Origin: Trifolium pratense
Lineage: Eukaryota; Streptophyta; Magnoliopsida; Fabales; Fabaceae
Direction of reading: 5' to 3'
DNA: 64,000 nucleotides
NCBI RefSeq assembly: GCF_020283565.1
Contig: NC_060060.1
Span: forward strand, 14,942,001 to 15,006,000
In this document: positions 22,185 to 32,317 of the stretch, piece by piece
Layout of the letters: the number at the start of each line of letters is the position of its first letter
How positions within the stretch are numbered: the first letter of the stretch is position 1
Notes under the pieces: generated by a model
Told to the model about the DNA's origin: nothing
The model's database searches: none
What the model saw: the letters and a program-made list of their open reading frames with translations, nothing else
Program-made: the position numbers and the translations under genes

Positions 22185-22699
22185 TTTTTGGGTAGTACTT
22201 AACTTAAATATGTAATTGTCATTTGTTTGCTTAATTTGAGTAATTTGAATGTTAATTTTTTATCATTATCGATTTTAGTTATGTTTATATATTGTGCATT
22301 TATATAGATTTAATTTTTAAATAACGTATCGCGGCCTTATCGGATCGAGAATTTTGAGAATTTTCCCGTATCACCGTATCGGTGTCGTATCGTATCGGTA
22401 TCGTGTCACGTATCCGAGCTTTATAGATAGTGAACCATTTTAAGTAATCTTTGAATTCAATCATATTATGTTTCAAGCTGAGACTAATTCTCATATCAAC
22501 AGAAGAACTTCTACTTTTCTTTTATCAGAAATGTTCTACCTCGAAACAAATACTTTCCGTCATGTTTTCTGTTCCGGACCGAACCAAGCCAAATCTAACA
22601 AAGACCAAATTGACTCCAAGTCACTAGCACTTAGTAGACCATAATATAGATGCACCCTAGATATAATAGTCAATAACATCATTCTTTTTTCTTTTTATG

Positions 22700-22795
22700 G
22701 TTTTCACCACCAGTTTAATCTGGTTCGGGTGATAGTTCTGGCATCAAGTGGTTCCAACCCCCTCCTGATCGTAGTTGTGGGGATCGAACCGTGAT
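22700..22795 (-). mobile_element. tRNA-derived SINE fragment
   Basis: On the minus strand it has the B-box-like CGGTTCGATCCCC followed by GGAACCACTTGATGCCAGAA and CCAGATTAAACTGG. It is truncated before the A box. It is the same family as 8739-8814 and 46805-46895. Confidence 0.55.
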
Positions 22796-22800
22796 CCTCC

Positions 22801-24117
22801 CTACCAAAGTCCTCCAAAGTCCAAACAGGTTATTTCTTGCCAACTCTTTTTAAGGATTCTAGTTAGTGAATTTGTTAAAAATTGTTATAGATGCCAAAAG
22901 GTAAAAAATATTTCAAATAAACAAGAAATGACACTTACTAGAAAACACAATTTCACAATATTTGGGACACATAGGGCTATCATTAGTGATTAAGATACTA
23001 ACTTTGCAAGTAGTTGCTCTGATAAATTTCTTCATAAACACAATGTCACAATATTTGGTCCATTGGTATATTGATTTGTTTTTATTTGATAATCACATCA
23101 AAGTGTTTTTTTATTTTTCTATATAGAATAAAAAGACAAATAATAGTATATAATGGTGTATCTTAAAAGTAACAAATGTTCTTTTTTAAGGATGTGATTT
23201 GACTCACCGCAATAAGCTCACCAAAAGATATTCGTTGTCCTAGGAATTTTTGCTGCTCTAATCGTTAAAATGGTGGTAGAGGTGAAAATGGAACTTTCCA
23301 TTAGGTCATTCATTTTATTATTCTTGTTTATTGTTTAAGTAACTTAACTGCATAATTCTAATGAGAAGCTTAAAAATTGAGTCAGGCGTTCAATTTGTTA
23401 TAAGAATCAAATTTAATAGAGAACAAAAACAAAAAAAATGTGATTCTTAGGTTGGATACCAAATTTAAAAAATTTAAAATGTACCAAAAAGATATATTCA
23501 ATTTTAATTGTTTTAGAAAGAGTGAATTAAAATTGTTAAACTTCTAATTTCAATTTATTTAAATGTAAAGTGTTTTATCTTAAGGGTAGCTTAGCTGCTT
23601 GAAATATTATTAGAGAAAGTGTAATTTTTATTTAAGTAAAACTTACAAATAAAACATGGGCATCCAAGAAAAATTAACAAAGAGTGTTATAATATATAAT
23701 AAATTTGCTGATTAAAAAAAATAAAGAATTCGCCTTAAAAATATATTTTATATCTTATATTATCGACTAAAAAAATATTTAAAATATTTTTTTATAAAAA
23801 TGATCAGAGAAAGTAAGTTATTTAGAAAGAATATGTAAAATAATAAAGGACCATAATTAAGATATATACTTAAGTTTATAAATATTAATAGTAATATAAA
23901 TTACCTATATTATATATGCATACAAAACCATAAACATCATGAGTTGGTATCTCTTCCAAAAACACTCCAAGCTATTGTAATAAACTACTAGATTTTAGAC
24001 TATAACTCTCATTCATAAAAAAGGAGAACAAACAAGATGAAAATAAAAAATAAATAAAAAAAAGGAAGAAAAAAAAACACAATATTCAATTCCAAAATAT
24101 GTAAATAGCTAGCATCT
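22801..24117. other. Intergenic AT-rich sequence
   Basis: No gene, repeat or RNA feature is recognised. Its last part is the downstream flank of the single-CEP gene. Confidence 0.6.
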
Positions 24118-24360
24118 TCATGGAGGTGGTGTTTGATGTCCTACCCCAGGGCTATGTCCTGGACTTGTTGGACGAAAAGCATCATCACCACCCTTATCAT
24201 CATTTATAGAATACCAATAATCAAGTGAAGGAGGTTGTGGACTTTTAGGAATAGTTGGTGGTGGATGAATATTTAGCAACCTTGATGCTTCAATTGAACC
24301 AAAATTTTGTTGCATAATAATAAGAAGTAGAAAGGTTAGTAACATGGTTTTCTCAGCCAT
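24118..24360 (-). CDS. Single-domain CEP peptide hormone precursor
   Basis: An 80-residue precursor. Residues 1-24 form a signal peptide starting MAEKTMLLTF, followed by SRLLN, a proline-rich variable region and a C-terminal domain AFRPTSPGHSPGVGH that matches the canonical CEP hormone exactly in layout (F2, P4, T5, P7, G8, S10, P11, GVGH), ending QTPPP. The frame is open 29 codons further upstream, but the start at 24360 is chosen because it gives a clean signal peptide and aligns with the start of the multi-CEP gene. The leaders just upstream of both starts are similar (AGCTTAAAGAGCTT), which points to a tandem duplication. The mature peptide is expected to be secreted, hydroxylated on proline and perceived by a CEPR/CRA2-type receptor kinase. 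Confidence 0.9.
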   Translation of the reverse strand: MAEKTMLLTFLLLIIMQQNFGSIEASRLLNIHPPPTIPKSPQPPSLDYWYSINDDKGGDDAFRPTSPGHSPGVGHQTPPP

Positions 24361-25375
24361 GATGAAGCTCTTTAAGCTATAACGGGTTAAAAAAATAATA
24401 ATAAGGTTTTTGCTTAAAGAGAAAAACAAAGGGTGATTTTGAATCAAAATTAAGAATGGAAGTGATATAGAGTGAGAATGAGAGTGGTATTTAACATGGC
24501 TATGCTAAGGTCCCACGTGCAATATATGATATTCAAAAGGCTTCAACATGAACATAAAATAAGGGTAATGTCTCTTAAATATTAATGAAAATGTATAGAT
24601 AGAAAGAAAATTGCAAGCTTTGGAATATTTTCCAGATGAAGCAAGTTTAGCACTCTAACTTCTCTTACAATTTCCTTACAACCATTCATTAGTATTTTAA
24701 TTTAAATTATAGGGCTTTGATTGATTGTGATTAGACAACACTAAGAGTAGCATGGATCTAATTAGTAGCTACTTTAATTTTGGACATTTTAGATTTAAAA
24801 TTTTTTTTTTACAATAAAAAATTGTTTAAAAAGCACTTATTATTTTAATAATAATTATTATGGAGTTTTTAGAGAATCATTTTGTTAAAAAAATGTTTTT
24901 AACCTTAAAATGGAAAGCTAGATCTAATCACTTTTTTAAAATTTATTTTTTCTAAAGACAAATAAAGAGGAAAATGCTTATGAAAAATTGATTCTTAAAG
25001 TTTGTTATGAAAAATAAATAAACGGGAATTAGCTTAAAGTTTGTTTTATAAAGAAGAAAATGCTTCTTCCACTATTTTTACTTTGCTTAATTTGGTTGAA
25101 CATTGCTCAATTAGTTTGTATAAAAGAATGTCAAATATATACATGTACACTGTTTTTCATGACAATGCTAAATATGTACTCTCTCTTTTTTGACGAAACT
25201 AAATATGTACTCTTTGAACACTTATAATAAAGAGGAAAGATACTTATTATACACAGAATATATTTTCATAGTACTTTTCCTTATTTGTAAAGAAGACTAC
25301 TCAAACAAGCAGTTGAAGGACACAAGCATTTCCAAAGCTTACCTCACAAGCTCTTTTATTATATTTGCTGAAGAA
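24361..25375. other. Upstream region of the single-CEP gene
   Basis: Noncoding and AT-rich. The block around 24465-24500 resembles the promoter-proximal region of the multi-CEP gene but lacks its clear TATA box. A tiny retroposon lies at 25183-25198. Confidence 0.55.
25183..25198 (-). mobile_element. Tiny poly(A)-ended retroposon insertion
   Basis: CTCTTTTTTGACGAAA lies between two 15-bp copies of CTAAATATGTACTCT (25168-25182, 25199-25213). Confidence 0.55.
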
Positions 25376-25447
25376 ACACCATAGTTTTAGGTATTACTGA
25401 CAGCATCTGTACTAATTAATGTTGTTTTTAATGACAAGTGTCAAATA

Positions 25448-25481
<34 letters not shown>

Positions 25482-25999
25482 GGCTGATAATTTAGACCCA
25501 GTTGGGTCTAAATTAGCAAGGTGCACCTTTTGAGTTGGACAAAAATACCCTTTCTTTTTATAAAAAAAAAAAAAAAAAATATTGGCGATGATCCAGTGTC
25601 GCGCGCCTACCGCAGGACCACCGTTACAGACCGTTGATTTCCATCAGACGGCCAAGAGATGATCTCATCATGGCTGTCGGATCAATCAGACAGTCTAGAT
25701 CATCCAGCTCCATGATAAGCCAGCGCGTGCACCACACTAGATCTGCGCCTGGAGAGAGAAAATTTTATTTTAAAAAAAGCAGGACACGTGTCTACTGCTG
25801 GGTGGTTGGCGTGTTTTTTTTTCATTTAATACTTTAAACTCAATTATTTCGTTGTAAATTAATTTTTTATTTTTTTATTTTTATACCAAAATTCATAATT
25901 TTTTTTTGTCTACAAATAGAGACTTGGTTCGTTTGATTTGGACACAAAAAAAAAAACTCAATTTTTCACTACCTTTAATTATCTTTATATAATACTGTA

Positions 26000-26595
26000 A
26001 AACCATTTAGCTGGTAGAATGGTTTCACAGTATAACTCTCTGAAACCATTTTACTGGTAGAATGGTTTCAGTGAGTAATTTCTTAATTGTTTGCTCCTGA
26101 AACCATTCTGAAACCATTTAGCTGGTACAATGGTTTCAGAGCGTTGTACTTTGAAACCATTTCACTGATAGAATGGTTTCAGGGGAGTTGATTCTTAATT
26201 GTTTGCTTCTGAAACCATTTTACTGCTAGAATGGTTTCACAGTATAACTCTCTGAAACCATTCTTCCAGCTAAATGGTTTCATAGTAATATATAAACATA
26301 ATTTTTCACTTCCTGAATCTCGTTATTTATATGTTCTATTGCATTTTAAATTATGTGTATCGTACTAAGTACGTTACTTGTGTGTTGTAATTTAACACGC
26401 ACCACTCAATCAACTCACTGAAACCATTATACCAGCAAAATGGTTTCAGAATATAACTCTCTGAAACCATTCTACCGGCTAAATGGTTTCATAAGCAAAT
26501 AACTAAGAATCAACTCAATGAAACCATTCTACCAGTAAAATGGTTTCAAAGTACAACTCTCTGAAACCATAGTACCAGCTAAATGGTTTTAGAAG
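26000..26595. repeat. Array of ten TGAAACCAT...ATGGTTTCA palindromes
   Basis: Ten hairpin units of ~32 bp, each AAACCATTT-GCTGGTAGA-ATGGTTT or its inverse, are separated by short spacers. Units left of about 26240 have GCTGGTA-type loops and units to the right have TACCAGC-type loops. The whole array is therefore itself an inverted repeat centred near 26340. Confidence 0.85.
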
Positions 26596-26609
26596 CAAAC
26601 AATAGTTTT

Positions 26610-27024
26610 TAATTACCGTTTTATCTCATTTAATTAACGAAAAATAGTTTCAGGTCTCCAAAAATTTCATAAAATATACCAAAAGTTCCAGAATATTATC
26701 TAATATTTTATTAGAAACAAATAAAAAAACAATTGGTTTCAGAGTACAAATCTATGAAATTATTATTATTATTTGTTAAATGGTTTTAAATAATCAGCGG
26801 AATTTGTGAAAATAATTTCATGACTTGAACTAGGGAGAGTGAGGTACACAAGAGGGTTCTAAATAATTCATAGTACTTTACATAAAATTTTGGAAATTTT
26901 TTATGGAATTATAATATTTTTAATTACCTTTTTAATCATTTAATTAACTAAAAATAGTTTCAGGTCTCCAAAAATTTCATACAATATACCAAAATTTCCA
27001 GAATATTATCTACTATTTTATTAT
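26610..27024. repeat. ~105-bp direct repeat
   Basis: 26610-26714 recurs at 26922-27024; both contain ATAGTTTCAGGTCTCCAAAA. Confidence 0.8.
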
Positions 27025-27525
27025 GAAAAAATAAAAAAAAATAGAGCCTCCCTGAGGCCGCACGCGCCCCCACGCGCCTCCGGTGAGAGTGGGCGTGGGC
27101 AACGCGCACTGTTCATCGTCCCCCCCACCCGTTTTATGCAGAAACGGGTCGCGCGACCCGGTTTTTGACCCGGTTCGATCTCCCTCAATACTCAACGAAA
27201 CTCGACGTTCCTTATATGGATTTTGATCGTTTTTCAATTTTACAAAGGTTTCCGGTATTAGTTTTTGAAATCGGCGTTCGATTCGCACGTAAAATGAGGT
27301 CGAAATTTGGAAGAAATTTAAAAAATGTAATAGTTGTTGTTGTTGCATGGGGGGCGCGCTATTTTGGGGGGCGCGCTATTTTATGATGCAAATTACATAC
27401 ATGCCCCAGTTGCTCTATTGTTTCAAAAAAAAAAAAATGGGTATTTTTGTCCAACTCAAAAGGTGCACCTTGCTAACTTAGACCTAACTAGGGTCTAAGT
27501 TAGAAAACCCCTATATATATATATA

Positions 27526-27732
27526 TTCCTCCGTCACAAAATATAAAAAAAAATTGGTTAAAGAAAATTGATATATTTAGTTAAAAAGTTAGACTAAATA
27601 CAATAATTTTCCTCCGTCCCAAAATATAAGAAAAAATTGGTTAAAGAAAATTGATATATTTAGTTAAAAAGTTAGACTAAATACAATAACTTTCTTTAAT
27701 AAATTTTCTCTTATATTTTGAGACGGTGAGAG
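27526..27732. mobile_element. Stowaway-like MITE with duplicated left half
   Basis: TA flanks it on both sides. It starts TTCCTCCGTCACAAAATATA and ends ATATTTTGAGACGGTGAGAG. The first ~83 bp are repeated directly from 27609. The same arrangement is present in the right copy at 45436-45642. Confidence 0.7.
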
Positions 27733-27968
27733 TATATATAACACAAGGGAGTACTCTAATTTTGTACAACACCATGTGTGAAGTTAAAAACTCATATAAG
27801 ATAAGTGAACCATTTATTGACGATCACATATCAAACACGAATGACAATCACCACACAATCAAGCACCATCTGATTCACCTGAAAAATATTCTATCATGAA
27901 GAAACAGTAGAAAGATATAGAAGTTCACCGAAAGAAAAAATCTTAAGTGATCCATTTGATCATTTTAC

Positions 27969-28090
27969 TATTAAGAGTCTCACATCGATTGAGAGATGGT
28001 CTGACTAAGTGTTTATATATTAGAGACAATCTTCACCTTACAAGCCGGTTTTGTAAGGATGAGTTAGACCCAATACTCATTTCTAAGATA
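27969..28090. repeat. Solo LTR of a TRIM-like element
   Basis: About 122 bp beginning TATTAAGAGTCTCACATCG and ending TTTCTAAGATA, containing GAGATGGTCTGA and AAGCCGGTTTTG. Short repeats of this kind bound small terminal-repeat retrotransposons in legumes. Related copies lie at 45879-46000 and 61823-61941. Confidence 0.5.
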
Positions 28091-28170
28091 CGGATTAAGA
28101 AAAATATATAAATGATCATGAAAGAGAATGATGTTTTTATTAAATCGCCATGATCAAGTATTAGTGTATT

Positions 28171-28613
28171 TGATCTTAACTGTTGATCAGAACAGGTAGA
28201 TGGCCAGTTAGCAGTCCGTTGAGCAGGTGGTTGACGGCGGGTCGAGCAGCTGATCCACGGAGGGGGGGGTTGTACCTGCAGGTGCTCCGATGCCAAAGTC
28301 AGACAAGGAAAGAGAGCAAGAGAGATACTAGAGAGAGAAAGTAAATGAGAGAATGAATAATGTTACCTAGCTCTCCTGTATAGGAGAGCTTATATAGCCC
28401 CCAGCTCTGGGCCAAAGGTCCATCTTATTGGGTTGGACTTGCCAAGGCCCAATAAGATGGACTGCCAAGATATCACCCTTAGATAGTGGGTAGGGTAGTA
28501 ATTTTACCCTATCTTGGTGGAGAGGTTGTTCCATGCTGACATGGAGGTGGTTGGGCAAGCCAGGTGGACTTTGTGAGGGTCTAGGTGGACTAGCATTAGT
28601 CTAGTCCAGAACA
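28171..28613 (-). repeat. 3' LTR of the Tat element (complete)
   Basis: 443 bp; on the coding strand it runs from TGTTCTGGAC to GTTAAGATCA. It is preceded on the left by GTATT, the presumed target site. Confidence 0.85.
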
Positions 28614-28624
28614 GGAGCCCCCCA
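28614..28624 (-). other. Polypurine tract of the Tat element
   Basis: The coding strand reads TTGGGGGGCTCC immediately before the 3' LTR. Confidence 0.7.
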
Positions 28625-28759
28625 AGTCGTTGCTCCTAGGGATAGGAGTGATGACTTTAAAGGTGTGCCCAAGTGCAGAAGGAAATCTCCTTGCAACCTC
28701 TCTTGAACAATTGTGGACGAGGAAGGTGCTAGTCAAGGCCTTGCTCGTAGCAGGTGTTT

Positions 28760-30210
28760 GCAATGTTTTGCCTGAATCGATCTTTCGAGGGTGTCTAATA
28801 TCTTGCTCGTAATTAAGGTTACGAGGAAGTATGCGTTGCTCGTATCTCCTGCGAGGAGATGTTGTACGAGATGGAATTGTTGCTCGTTGCTATAGCGAAG
28901 AGGTAACAACGAGAAGCATTGTTGCTCGCCACGATGACGAGGAGATAATTCATAATGAAAAATTGTTGCTCGTTGATGTGCCGGAGAAGATAGTGACGAG
29001 GAGGTTGAAGATCATACTTGATTAAAGAGGGACGTGCTCGTTACTTTCACGAGGGGTTGTTTTCGTGCGAGCACGTCTTGTTGGACGAGATATATTTATT
29101 TTTTATTTTTACGAGGGGGTGTATAAACCATTGGATCAAAGTGCTCTCTTGTTGTAGTGGCCTTTGATTTCTTTAAATAGAGGGGAGTGGATTTATTTTT
29201 TACATTCCACTCTCTCTCTTCGTTTGCTGTTGTTAGGATTCTCTGGGAGCTTTGCTCAAGTGTCAAATCTCATTCTTTGAATCCTCTTCGAATTCAAGGT
29301 ATTCCTCAAATTTCTTCTTATGATTTGCTTGTTTAGATCTAGTTTTTATTGTTTTTTGCTCAGTTTGGGTGTTTTTATGGGTTTTGCTATGAAGAACATG
29401 ATGAACATAGGATGAATTCTGGGTAGATTTAGGAGTATTCGGTTGTGAATCCTAGCACCCTTTATAATATGAACGCCGAGCACCCCTTTGTTTTGGAAAA
29501 GAAGAGTAGTGAATCCGAGCACCCTTTCAATTCATATTTTCTGCTCGGAATAAGTTGCTTTTCTGCTCGGAATAAGTTGCTCTTCTGCTCGGCATAAGTT
29601 GCTCGGCATAAATCTGCTCGGAACAATTAAATTTTCCTGCTCGGAATAAGTGTCTGCCCGGCATAACAGTTGAATTTGGTAGATTTTCCTGCTCGGAATA
29701 AGCCTGCTCGGCATAACAGTTGAATTTGGTAAATTTTCCATGTTATAGGATTTGTCGTGCTCTTCGGATCTGCTCGGAATTGAATTATTTGTAGTAATTA
29801 GAGTAACAAGACTATTATGCCGAGCACCCTCAAGACTGTTATGTCGAGCGCCTTTTCTTGTGCTATCATGCCGAGCACCCTTTCAATTCATATTTTCGGA
29901 AAAAATCGTGCTCGGATTTATCCTCTTCCGTGCTCGGCATTATTGTACTTGGCGGATGGTCCTCCGTGCTCGGATTAGTCGTCCCGTGCTCGGATTTTTA
30001 GGTCCTCCGTGCTCGGATTAGTCGTCCCGTGCTCGGATTTTTAGGTCCTCCGTGCTTTGGAATTATGTCAATATTTTTGTTGTGAAAAATTCGTGATGGG
30101 GAGCCACCTCCCCGGTTTTTTGATGGGGAGCCTCCTCCCCGTTTTTAACTTAGAAAAAATTTTCAAACGAATTTTGTTGTGAAAAATTCGTGATGGGGAG
30201 CCTCCTCCCC
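28760..30210. repeat. CGAGCA/TGCTCGG-rich repeats in the 3' region of the Tat element
   Basis: Many copies of TGCTCGGAATAAG, TGCTCGGATT and CCGAGCACCCTTT occur in changing order, then GATGGGGAGCCTCCTCCCC hairpins (30095-30205). The zone is noncoding and internally repetitive. Confidence 0.75.
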
Positions 30211-30355
30211 GGTTTGTGTGTTGCCACTTGGTAAGGGCTTTGGCTGGGGACAGCGTCCTCGGCCTATTCTGCGCTCTTTCACTTGAATTGCGGTGAAAGG
30301 GTGAATTTGATTGACTGTCGAATTCACTTTGTTTTCACTGCTTTTCAGGTTCCAT

Positions 30356-31749
30356 ATGTCAGACATCGAGGAGGTAGTGGATAGTCAAGGGGTCGTGAGG
30401 TACGGATTACTTGATACGATTACTGATCCTGAGTTGGATTGGGTCGGTCCTGAGCCCCGGGGAATAGCTTCTGTGCTTACTCCTAATGATCCGAAATTGC
30501 ACACAGTGGTCGAGCGGAGGAGGAGGAATGATCCGGTTAACTGGCTAGTTTATATGCTCGACGAGGGTCAAAGAGTGTGCTCTTCTTTTGACAGATATGG
30601 CTTTGCCATGTATGAGCTTATTTTTAAGGAGCTAAGACTTCGATTGTCGTTTAGTCCTCTTATGATAGGAGTACTTAGGACATTAAGGGTTGCTCCTTCC
30701 CAGCTTCATCCAAATTCGTGGGCATTTATTTTGGCTTTTGAGCACCTTTGTGGGTATAGGGGTGTTCGACCTACTCTTCCCCTTTTCTTCCGAATTTTTA
30801 AGGTCCAACGAAAGACCACGAGGGGTGAAGATCGAGCGGTTCCCCGACAGAATTGGGTATCGCTGAAGCAACAAGATGATGTGAAGCTTTTTAAGTTATT
30901 CACTGATTCCGTGCGGAACTTTAAGGAGAGGTATTACATTGTCCGACCAGAGTCTCCTGCTGCCCTGGATAATCTGTTGGAGCCTAGACCTGATTTGGAT
31001 GAGCACGGGGTTGCTCGTAGGGATGCTGCCGGGAGGGTTTTGACTAGGATGGAACCCAAGTTTCCTTTAAGTTGGACATATGCCCATTTTCATAAGGATC
31101 ATCGTCAGTATATGGTAAGGGATGCTGATTTATCCGCTGAGGACAGGGCCAGCTTTGAAGATTTGAAGAATTTTGTTGGAGGTTTCACCCCTGCTGTGTG
31201 GGTGAACAGGAGAGGTGAAATTATTGTAGATGAGGATGGGAACCCAAAGACCTCCAAGAGGTCTATCAATACCCGAGAACTCCTTGAATGTAGAAATGCC
31301 GAGGAAGTGAGGATCTGCTTGGGTATAACGCGCTCGTATTTCACTTGCTTTTCTTAAAATATTTTATCTGTCTTTGCTTTATTTTTGACTTTGTCTTATT
31401 TTTTCTTGCAGGTAGGATGGAGTCTATTGCTGATCGCATGTTGAAGGCTGCAGTCAATGAAAGAGCGTCAGGCAAGGGAAAGAAGAAAAAGGTGGCAGCC
31501 AAGAGTCCCCCGCGAATCCGTCTTGGGACTCCTGTTGCGCAAGGGTGCTCATCGCGGGGAGGTGGTTCTGGTACTCCTTCCTCTGTTCAGCATCCTCCTC
31601 AGAAGAGGGCGAGGGAAGGTGATCGTCCTGAGACAGGCATGGGAGAAATGACCGGCTTTCCTGTTCCCCGGTGTTATACTGTGTCCAGATTTTTTGACAT
31701 GTACCCTCCTGTGATCGCTGATGCTGAGAAGGTTGCCCTGCTCGTGTGA
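30356..31749 (+). CDS. Antisense ORF of the Tat element (putative gypsy-type transposon protein)
   Basis: This frame runs opposite to gag-pol, between pol and the 3' LTR, as in Tat/Retand-type elements. It codes for about 434 residues if one intron is removed: exon 1 30356-31322, intron 31323-31411 (GTATAA...TTGCAG), exon 2 31412-31749. The join keeps the frame. The first part carries the motif APSQLHPNSWAFILAFEHLC, typical of the plant 'putative gypsy type transposon' family (Pfam Transposase_28), whose function is unknown. The second part is basic (KGKKKKVAAK) and low in complexity, possibly a nuclear-localisation tail. An AG acceptor just upstream (30348) suggests a further 5' intron. The start at 30356 is preferred over an in-frame ATG at 30311, which would add a hydrophobic leader. 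Confidence 0.7.
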
Positions 31750-32317
31750 ATGTTTAAGTTTTTGCTAAGTTTGCCTATTTGAATGTATGTTTAAACTTTT
31801 GCATGTATGAATGCTTTGCTCGTTTTTATTTCACCGGGGAGCTTGTCCTCGTTTTTATTTCACCGGGGAGCTTGTCCTCGTTTTTAACTAAGCGAAAATA
31901 TTGGTTATTTTGGATTTATTATCCCTGCTCGGAATTATCCCATTTCGCTAGTTTTTTGTCGAGCGTGTTTTGTTGAGGTTGGTTTCCTCGGTTTAAACTT
32001 AAACAGTTTGTGGAACTGTATAAGCACTTTAGAGTTGTTTCTAAGTTAATGCGAATACGAGCACGTTGATATGTGCCTTTCTTCGCGACCTGAACCTCCC
32101 ATCGCGAGCTGGGTGTTAGGTCATGGCACGGAGACGATGGAGCTCGTTTCGAGAGGTTTCCTCGTCGAGCACGGGTTCCTCTCCCCTTATGGTAGATTGG
32201 TTCCCTTGCTCTGGTTTTTAGATGAGCACGTGTGCCTAGGTGCCCTCCGTTGTTTAGGTGTTCGACTCGTTGTGTTTTGAGTTCGAACAGCCTTTTGTGT
32301 TTTGGTGTGGCAAAAAC
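31750..32317. other. Spacer between the antisense ORF and pol
   Basis: Noncoding. A 34-bp unit containing CACCGGGGAGCTTGTCCTCG occurs twice in tandem near 31826-31890. Confidence 0.65.

Larger units (their letters stand above)
21461..22426. mobile_element. Non-autonomous hAT element hosting nested insertions
   Basis: Exact 8-bp copies of ATAGTGAA flank it (21453-21460, 22427-22434). The ends carry inverted AAGCCCAGATAC / AAGCTCGGATAC words followed by GTATCG/CGATAC repeats. A SINE (21764-22184) lies inside, and a Stowaway MITE lies inside that SINE. Confidence 0.75.
25480..27511. mobile_element. 2.0-kb terminal-inverted-repeat element
   Basis: The ends are inverted over ~73 bp and share TTAGCAAGGTGCACCTTTTG. 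It sits in a (TA)n tract, so the target duplication cannot be read; the empty site at 45428-45436 has only a short TA run. Inside are an array of small palindromes (26000-26595), a ~105-bp direct repeat, and GC-rich ends (25590-25750, 27050-27180) unlike the neighbouring DNA. No transposase is recognised. A MULE-like non-autonomous element is the best guess. Confidence 0.7.
25376..28170. repeat. Left copy of the duplicated segment, interrupted
   Basis: 25376-25457 and 27512-28170 together match 45355-46080 at about 99% by eye. The interruption is the 2.0-kb element at 25480-27511, set in an expanded TA run. The segment ends at GTATT (28166-28170), directly against the left LTR of the Tat element. 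No gene is seen in it. Confidence 0.85.

Noticed and set aside
27013..27386. GC-rich frames near the right end of the 2.0-kb element as a captured gene
   Set aside because: Frames exist on both strands with no recognisable domain; they more likely reflect GC-rich terminal sequence.
29500..30210. CRISPR-like array
   Set aside because: The repeats are short, irregular and lie inside a plant retrotransposon; there are no unique spacers of constant length.
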